Source: CAG-533 sp964589375
GTDB taxonomy: Bacteria; Bacillota_I; Bacilli_A; RF39; UBA660
Assembly: GCA_964589375.1 (NCBI GenBank)
Contig: CAZPSA010000042.1
Location: forward strand, 1-11,174
Length of the DNA: 11,174 bases
Reading direction: 5' to 3'
The notes under the pieces are model-generated. The model did no database searches, was not told the origin of the DNA, and worked only from the letters and a program-made list of their open reading frames with translations. Position numbers and translations under genes: made by a program. Positions 7,165 to 11,174 of this stretch are shown piece after piece; the stretch's first letter is position 1, and each line of letters starts with the position of its first letter.

Positions 7165-7170
7165 ATTATA
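7165..7170 (-). promoter_or_regulatory. Possible -10 box of the surface-protein gene
   Basis: A perfect TATAAT on the - strand (7170 to 7165) lies 24 bp ahead of the TTG start at 7141, but no good -35 box is found 16-18 bp upstream; that position is in the T-run of the preceding terminator. Transcription would start near 7158. The gene is otherwise separated from its upstream neighbour by a terminator, so it needs a promoter here. Confidence 0.4.
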
Positions 7171-7186
7171 TAATAAAACTCAAATT

Positions 7187-7208
7187 AAAAAAAGACCTAA
7201 AAGTCTTT
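7187..7208 (-). terminator. Terminator of the SDR / PLP enzyme / exporter operon
   Basis: On the - strand AAAGACT pairs with GGTCTTT (7208 to 7191, loop TTTA, one G-U) and the stem runs directly into further T (to 7187). It lies 9 bp after the stop codon of the exporter gene, closing the operon. The stem is short, so some read-through into the surface-protein gene is possible. Confidence 0.65.
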
Positions 7209-7216
7209 GAAATTTG

Positions 7217-7729
7217 CTAAAAAATCTTTGCCAGTATTCCATAAGAAACTAACATCATTATAATACTAGCCATTATGACGCCTAAAATTGCTGCTAAAAA
7301 TGCTTTTTTCTTATTCATTCTAAGAATAGTTGCGATTAAACAACCTGTCCAAGCTCCAGTTCCAGGAAGAGGTATTCCAATAAAAATTACGAGACCCCAA
7401 AAACCATATTTTTCAATGCTATCTTTTTTCTCATTACCTTTTTTCTCACAATATAAAACAAACTTCTTTAATATATTGTGTTTCTTCATGAAATCAAAAA
7501 CATAATCTAAAAACCATAAAATAAGAGGAATAGGAATTAAATTACCAATTATACAAATAATATAAGCTGGAAGCGGTTCTATTCCAAGTAACGCGGCGGC
7601 AATTAATCCTCCTCGTAATTCTAAAATTGGTAAGAGTGATATTCCAAAAACAATTAAATATTTTGCTAGTAAAGAGCCACTTGCCCCACCAAAAATACCA
7701 ATAATCCACTTAACTAGTTTATTTGCCAT
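7217..7729 (-). CDS. Small multidrug-export family membrane protein (COG2426)
   Basis: The 170-residue protein is mostly hydrophobic, with about four to five membrane segments (roughly 20-33, 40-60, 62-80, 110-136 and 143-168). It carries the marks of the Pfam Sm_multidrug_ex family (COG2426): LPILELRGG (33-41), GNLIPIP (62-68) and GIPLPGTGAWTG (118-129). The charged loop at about 81-108 would be cytoplasmic. The family name implies drug export, but I know of no solid evidence for a substrate, so the label is one of homology only. The ATG has an AAAGG site starting at 7745. The gene is 17 bp behind the PLP enzyme and ends the operon at a terminator, so a link to a small metabolite made or used by that enzyme is possible but speculative. 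Stop codon TAG. Confidence 0.85.
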   Translation of the reverse strand: MANKLVKWIIGIFGGASGSLLAKYLIVFGISLLPILELRGGLIAAALLGIEPLPAYIICIIGNLIPIPLILWFLDYVFDFMKKHNILKKFVLYCEKKGNEKKDSIEKYGFWGLVIFIGIPLPGTGAWTGCLIATILRMNKKKAFLAAILGVIMASIIMMLVSYGILAKIF

Positions 7730-7746
7730 ATATTATTTCACCTTTC

Positions 7747-8955
7747 TCATTTTAACATATCTTCAATTGCTCTAGCAACTACTATCTTACCATATTCATA
7801 TGTCAGTGCGCCTTGCTGATAAGCAATATAAGGCTCTCTAATAGGAGCATCACATGATAATTCTATGCTTGAGCCATCAGTAAATGAACCACTTGCCATA
7901 ATAATTTTACTGTCATAACCGGCCATATCAGATTTTTCAGGAGTAAATGCCGCATCTATAGGACTATTATTTTGAATATTTTGGACATATTTAATTAGTT
8001 TTTCTTCATCATTAAAAATAATTCCTAAAACGATATCATCTAAGTTTTCATTTACAAGCTGATAACCTAAGTTTTTAAATAATTCTCTCGTAATAAGTTT
8101 AGTTTTTAAAGCACTTGATACTACGCTAGGAGCTAAATATAATCCTAGTAAAAATTGCTTATTTTGATTTAGACTTGGGCCAACTTCAAAACCTAGTCCC
8201 GGAGCGGTTAATCTTTCTGCGGCTAAACTAACGTACTTTTCTTTACCGACAATATATGCGCCATTATTGGCAATGCCAGCTCCTAAATTTTTGATTAGGG
8301 AACCAACAACTAAGTCAGCGCCAACTTCCGCGGGTTCTTTTTTATTGCAAAATTCACAATAACAATTATCTACTAAAATTATTAAATCTTTATTTATATT
8401 CTTTAAATAATTTATCACTTTTTCTAACTTATCAATACTCAAAGTATTACGATTTCCATATCCAATTGAACGCTGAATATGTATTACTTTAATTGTTTGA
8501 TCAACTAAAGCCATTTTTATTTTATCATAATCAAAATCATCATTTATTAAATCAATATACTTAAAATTGATGCCAAATGCTTTTAAAGAGCTTTTATTTT
8601 CATTTAGACCAATAACACTGTGAAGTGAATCGTATGGAAGTCCGCTGATTGAAAGCATGGTATCCCCTGGTCTTAAACAAGCAAAAAAAGCAATATTTAG
8701 AGCATGAGTTCCAGATATAAACTGGCTTCTAACTAAAGCTCTTTCACATTTAAATATATCTTGATAAACTTTTTCAATTTTATCTCTACCTTGATCTCCA
8801 ATACCATAACCAGTTGTACTGTTAAAATCACTACTTTGAATATTTTCTTTAATAAATGCAGCAATTACTTTTTTACTATTATATAATGACAATTCATCGA
8901 TTTTTTGAAATTCTTCTTTTTTGGTTTCTTCAATTATTTTTATCTTATTTAACAT
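7747..8955 (-). CDS. Methionine gamma-lyase family (YnbB / 'aluminium resistance') PLP enzyme
   Basis: This is a fold-type I PLP enzyme of about 402 residues, the usual length for Pfam Met_gamma_lyase (B. subtilis YnbB relatives). Family marks, numbered from the ATG at 8955: GYGIGDQGRD (49-58), SQFISGTHAL (77-86), the PLP-contacting Asp in VDNCYCEF (Asp196), and GSLIKNLGAGIAN with the Schiff-base Lys222. Later stretches RLTAPGLG and CDAPIREPYIAYQQG are also typical. Members are annotated as lyases or as aluminium-resistance proteins, but the true substrate is not settled. GTG 8964, ATG 8958 and ATG 8955 are all possible starts; the last has the best spacing (6 nt) from AGGTG at 8964-8968. It overlaps the end of the SDR gene by 11 bp, so the two are probably translationally coupled. 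The stop is TGA, evidence that TGA is not read as Trp here. Confidence 0.88.
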   Translation of the reverse strand: MLNKIKIIEETKKEEFQKIDELSLYNSKKVIAAFIKENIQSSDFNSTTGYGIGDQGRDKIEKVYQDIFKCERALVRSQFISGTHALNIAFFACLRPGDTMLSISGLPYDSLHSVIGLNENKSSLKAFGINFKYIDLINDDFDYDKIKMALVDQTIKVIHIQRSIGYGNRNTLSIDKLEKVINYLKNINKDLIILVDNCYCEFCNKKEPAEVGADLVVGSLIKNLGAGIANNGAYIVGKEKYVSLAAERLTAPGLGFEVGPSLNQNKQFLLGLYLAPSVVSSALKTKLITRELFKNLGYQLVNENLDDIVLGIIFNDEEKLIKYVQNIQNNSPIDAAFTPEKSDMAGYDSKIIMASGSFTDGSSIELSCDAPIREPYIAYQQGALTYEYGKIVVARAIEDMLK

Positions 8956-9622
8956 CATTTGCACCTACTTTAATAATTTGATCATTTAAGTTTTCATTAG
9001 TAGAAATTTTAAATATCATTTTTGCTAAATCTTCCTTTTTTATAAATTTAATTTGTTTCTTATACTCTTCATCCATTTCTTTATTCATATCAGTATCAAC
9101 CCAATCGGGACAAATACAATTTACTCTAGCGTTTGCTAAATAATTTGAAAAATTATGTGTTAAGGAAATTATCCCACTTTTAGAAGCATCATAATCCATA
9201 CTTTCGGGATAATACGTATCAATTGCGTTAGTGGATGATATATTTAAAATTGAACCATTTTCCATTTTAGAACAGGCATATTTAATACATAAAAAAGTTC
9301 CTATTAAGTTAACATTTAGTACTTTATTAAAATCATTGGCGGTTTTTTCTAAGGGGTCTTTATCTAAAGCAATTGCCGCATTATTTATTAAAATATCTAA
9401 TTTATCAATTTTATTAAACATAGTTTTAACTTCTTCTTCGTTAGATACATCAGCTTTAATAAGTGTTACTTTTATTTTATATTTTTGCAAGTTTTCTTTT
9501 AAATTTAAAGCTTCATTTTCGCTTTTGTTATAGTTAATTATAATATCAAAGTTGTTTTTAGCAAATTCTATGGCTAAAGCTTTTCCAAGCCCTCTAGCAG
9601 CTCCGGTTATTAGTACATTCAT
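8945..9622 (-). CDS. Short-chain dehydrogenase/reductase (FabG-like classical SDR)
   Basis: The 225-residue product is a classical NAD(P)-dependent SDR with a Rossmann fold. It shows TGAARGLG (6-13) for dinucleotide binding, the Asp-Val pair (58-59) near the adenine, NNAA (80-83), the active-site Asn in NVNLIG (103-108), Ser129 or Ser130 in NISS, and the Tyr144-x3-Lys148 catalytic pair in YDASK. A basic Arg10 in the glycine motif hints at NADPH use (inference). It is somewhat shorter than typical FabG (about 245), with a compressed C-terminal substrate loop, so its substrate is probably not the standard 3-oxoacyl-ACP. It is the first gene of the operon with the PLP enzyme and the exporter-like protein. 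The ATG at 9622 has a moderate AAAGAG site 8 nt upstream. Substrate unknown. Confidence 0.9.
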   Translation of the reverse strand: MNVLITGAARGLGKALAIEFAKNNFDIIINYNKSENEALNLKENLQKYKIKVTLIKADVSNEEEVKTMFNKIDKLDILINNAAIALDKDPLEKTANDFNKVLNVNLIGTFLCIKYACSKMENGSILNISSTNAIDTYYPESMDYDASKSGIISLTHNFSNYLANARVNCICPDWVDTDMNKEMDEEYKKQIKFIKKEDLAKMIFKISTNENLNDQIIKVGANDVK

Positions 9623-9651
9623 ATTATCAGCTCTTTCGTTAACGCAATATC

Positions 9652-9680
9652 ATTTTACTATAATTGGAATTATTTTTAAA
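9652..9680 (-). promoter_or_regulatory. Possible promoter of the SDR operon
   Basis: On the - strand TAAAAT (9657 to 9652) is preceded at 17 bp by TTTAAA (9680 to 9675), four of six matches to the -35 consensus. Transcription would start near 9645, giving a leader of about 23 nt. The strong terminator immediately upstream means the operon needs its own promoter, which supports this moderate match. Confidence 0.45.
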
Positions 9681-9689
9681 GCAGAATTT

Positions 9690-9720
9690 AAAAAAATACA
9701 TACCCTAAAAGTATATATTT
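9690..9720 (-). terminator. Terminator of the glycine-rich surface-protein gene
   Basis: On the - strand a 10-bp stem (9720-9711 with 9703-9694, one G-U, 7-nt loop) is followed by T to 9690. Two bases of the TAA stop codon (9719-9721) lie in the stem, the same arrangement as at the end of rpsD. Confidence 0.75.
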
Positions 9721-11174
9721 ATGAGATATATGTTATTATGGCATAACCATTTCCTTTTTTGGCGCAATTAGATGTAGCCGTTTCTTCCGTGCAAGTGGTT
9801 GACATGGTTTTAGTATTTGTTTCTGTTGATGAAGTACAGTTATAACAGTACATTACTTTGTTGGTTAAAAGCGGATTACCGATATAACCTGAGCCGCCAC
9901 CAGCTCCGGCTTGATTAGAAGCACCGCCACCATAATATCCTCCTCCACCACCTCCAGAGTAATACTGTCCGTTGCCACCTTGCCCAAAGGAACCAGAAAG
10001 TCCTCTTGCGGAACCGTTTTCAGTACCGCCGCCGCTGGAACCGCCAGCACTTTGAGTTCCACCAGCTCCATAAAGATAACCTGACTGCGTGTTGGTACCA
10101 TTTGCTCCGGTATAGCCGCCGCCTGAACCACCTATTCCAGAATATGGGCCAGATTGAAAAGAGGTTCCGCCGCCACCACCCGCTACTATTAAAATATCAC
10201 TTATATATGAAGATAAACTTGAAAGAAGGCCAGATTTTTTAGCAATATGACTGGCGCCACCACCACTTGATGAATATACTGAATTGCCACCAGCACCAGT
10301 GCCGCCACCATTGTAACCACCTAAATTACTGCTTGAAGCATTCATTGATGCATTTGTTCCAGCTCCACCAACATTTATATATAGTTTTTCTTTAGCAGAT
10401 AGGCTTACAGTTCCAGATGAATATCCCCCATAACCACCTATATAAGTGGAATTATAGTTTCCGCCTTGGGCTCCCCAAGCCTCTATTTTATATACGCCTT
10501 CAACTGGAGCCATAAATGTTTGCTCGCTACCAGTATAATTAAATACATATTCTGTTTTAGGAATAGTCCACAAGGCCTTTACTACATTGCTTTCTTTTCC
10601 GATGGTTAAAGTATTATCATTTATGATGCCATCACCACTTACTACTTTCCAGCCAAGAAAAATATGTTCGGTTTTTACTGGTTCTTCAAGGGTTATTTTA
10701 TCTTCTTCATAATATAATGAATTAAATACTTGATTAGAACTACCACCATCTAAATCTAGAGTTACGGTTATTCCTACTTTGTAGGTGGCTTTAATTGTGA
10801 TATCTTCCCTTCCAACTGTTAAGGTATTTCCTTCAACTGTTCCATCGCCACTTACTATTTCCCACGCTTTAAATGAGTGGCCTTCTTTAGCCGGTATTGG
10901 TAATTTTACTTTGTCTCCTTCCCGGTATACTTCATTTAATTCTTGGTATAAATGTCCGCCATCTAAGTCAGCACTAATTATTATTTTGCCTTCTTCACTT
11001 TTAGGATAAGCATTTATGATAATCTTACTATTAAAACTTTTATTTGCAACTGTTTCAGCTGTTCCACTACCATCTACCCATAATCTTAATTTATATTCTT
11101 TGCTTGTTCCATTAGCTAATCCATCTCTTCTAAAAAGATATGTTTTATTATCATTATATACTTTTCCTTCTTCT
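9719..11174 (-). CDS. Surface protein with InlB-type repeats and ALK/LTK-like glycine-rich domain (partial, 5' end outside window)
   Basis: The reading frame is open from the stop at 9719 to the window edge, giving at least 484 residues; the start codon is outside. A TTG at 10573 could be mistaken for a start, but the frame continues without interruption upstream and it has no ribosome binding site. Residues are numbered from the window edge. Residues 27-56 (EYKLRLWVD) look like a small beta domain. Two InlB B-type (Listeria-Bacteroides) repeats follow at 63-132 and 134-203, with DLDGG, a W-x-VVSGDG core and NTLT at matching places. A glycine-rich domain runs from about 207 to the end: SEQTFMAPVEGVYKIEAWGAQGG, AGGGGGT, then many Gly runs and SGYIG. 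This matches Pfam ALK_LTK_GRD. Extracellular binding or adhesion is likely. Cys pairs near the end may form disulfides. Confidence 0.85.
   Translation of the reverse strand, partial: EEGKVYNDNKTYLFRRDGLANGTSKEYKLRLWVDGSGTAETVANKSFNSKIIINAYPKSEEGKIIISADLDGGHLYQELNEVYREGDKVKLPIPAKEGHSFKAWEIVSGDGTVEGNTLTVGREDITIKATYKVGITVTLDLDGGSSNQVFNSLYYEEDKITLEEPVKTEHIFLGWKVVSGDGIINDNTLTIGKESNVVKALWTIPKTEYVFNYTGSEQTFMAPVEGVYKIEAWGAQGGNYNSTYIGGYGGYSSGTVSLSAKEKLYINVGGAGTNASMNASSSNLGGYNGGGTGAGGNSVYSSSGGGASHIAKKSGLLSSLSSYISDILIVAGGGGGTSFQSGPYSGIGGSGGGYTGANGTNTQSGYLYGAGGTQSAGGSSGGGTENGSARGLSGSFGQGGNGQYYSGGGGGGYYGGGASNQAGAGGGSGYIGNPLLTNKVMYCYNCTSSTETNTKTMSTTCTEETATSNCAKKGNGYAIITYIS
10565..10987 (-). repeat. Two tandem InlB-type repeats with an exact 71-residue period
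   Basis: The segments at 10987-10778 and 10774-10565 encode paralogous repeats. DLDGG recurs at residues 69 and 140 and the W of WEIVSGDG / WKVVSGDG at 104 and 175, a constant offset of 71 codons (213 bp) with no indel. The DNA itself has diverged, so the repeats are old and not a recent duplication. Confidence 0.85.

Noticed and set aside
9865..10242. Frames of 78 and 88 residues inside the glycine-rich gene, on both strands
   Set aside because: They are low-complexity by-products of GC-rich glycine codons, with no ribosome binding site.
10565..10573. TTG at 10573 as the start of a separate 284-residue glycine-rich protein
   Set aside because: The same frame is open to the window edge and encodes two InlB-type repeats directly before it.
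1..11174. Mycoplasma-type code in which TGA is Trp
   Set aside because: All Trp codons in the called genes are TGG, and the PLP enzyme gene ends in TGA directly before the next gene.

Overview
The window is AT-rich chromosomal DNA that looks like an uncultured, probably gut-associated member of the Bacillota (class Bacilli or a Mollicutes-like relative). The signs are strong AGGAGG-type ribosome binding sites, sigma-A promoters, an isoleucine T-box ahead of ileS, a zinc-less S4 protein, and a secreted protein family that I associate with such genomes. Tryptophan is TGG throughout and one gene ends in TGA, so the standard bacterial code applies, not the mycoplasma code. The taxonomic guess is inference.

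Layout. Bases 1-262 hold a hairpin, a strong promoter and a long leader for rpsD (263-865, + strand), which closes with a terminator overlapping its stop codon. A second promoter drives a tight two-gene + strand operon (1016-1930 and 1932-2858). It encodes two all-helical proteins that I do not recognise and that look like diverged tandem paralogues. A terminator at 2873-2904 separates them from the convergent ileS (2917-5634, - strand). ileS is controlled by a complete T-box leader (5651-5860) with an AUC specifier and a consensus promoter.

The rest is on the - strand. A secreted or surface protein with a pseudopilin-like N-terminus (5915-7141) is downstream of an operon that reads: SDR oxidoreductase (9622 to 8945), PLP-dependent methionine gamma-lyase/YnbB-family enzyme (8955 to 7747) and a small membrane exporter-like protein (7729 to 7217). 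That operon is bounded by terminators at 9690-9720 and 7187-7208. At the right edge (9719 to beyond 11174) is the C-terminal part of a large surface protein with two 71-residue InlB-type repeats and a glycine-rich domain like that of ALK/LTK receptors. Its frame is open to the window edge, so its start is outside.

The housekeeping genes rpsD and ileS carry recognisable RNA-level control. The most open questions are the paralogue pair of unknown function, the competing helices in the rpsD leader, and the two surface proteins flanking the metabolic operon. I see no mobile element, CRISPR array, tRNA or rRNA.
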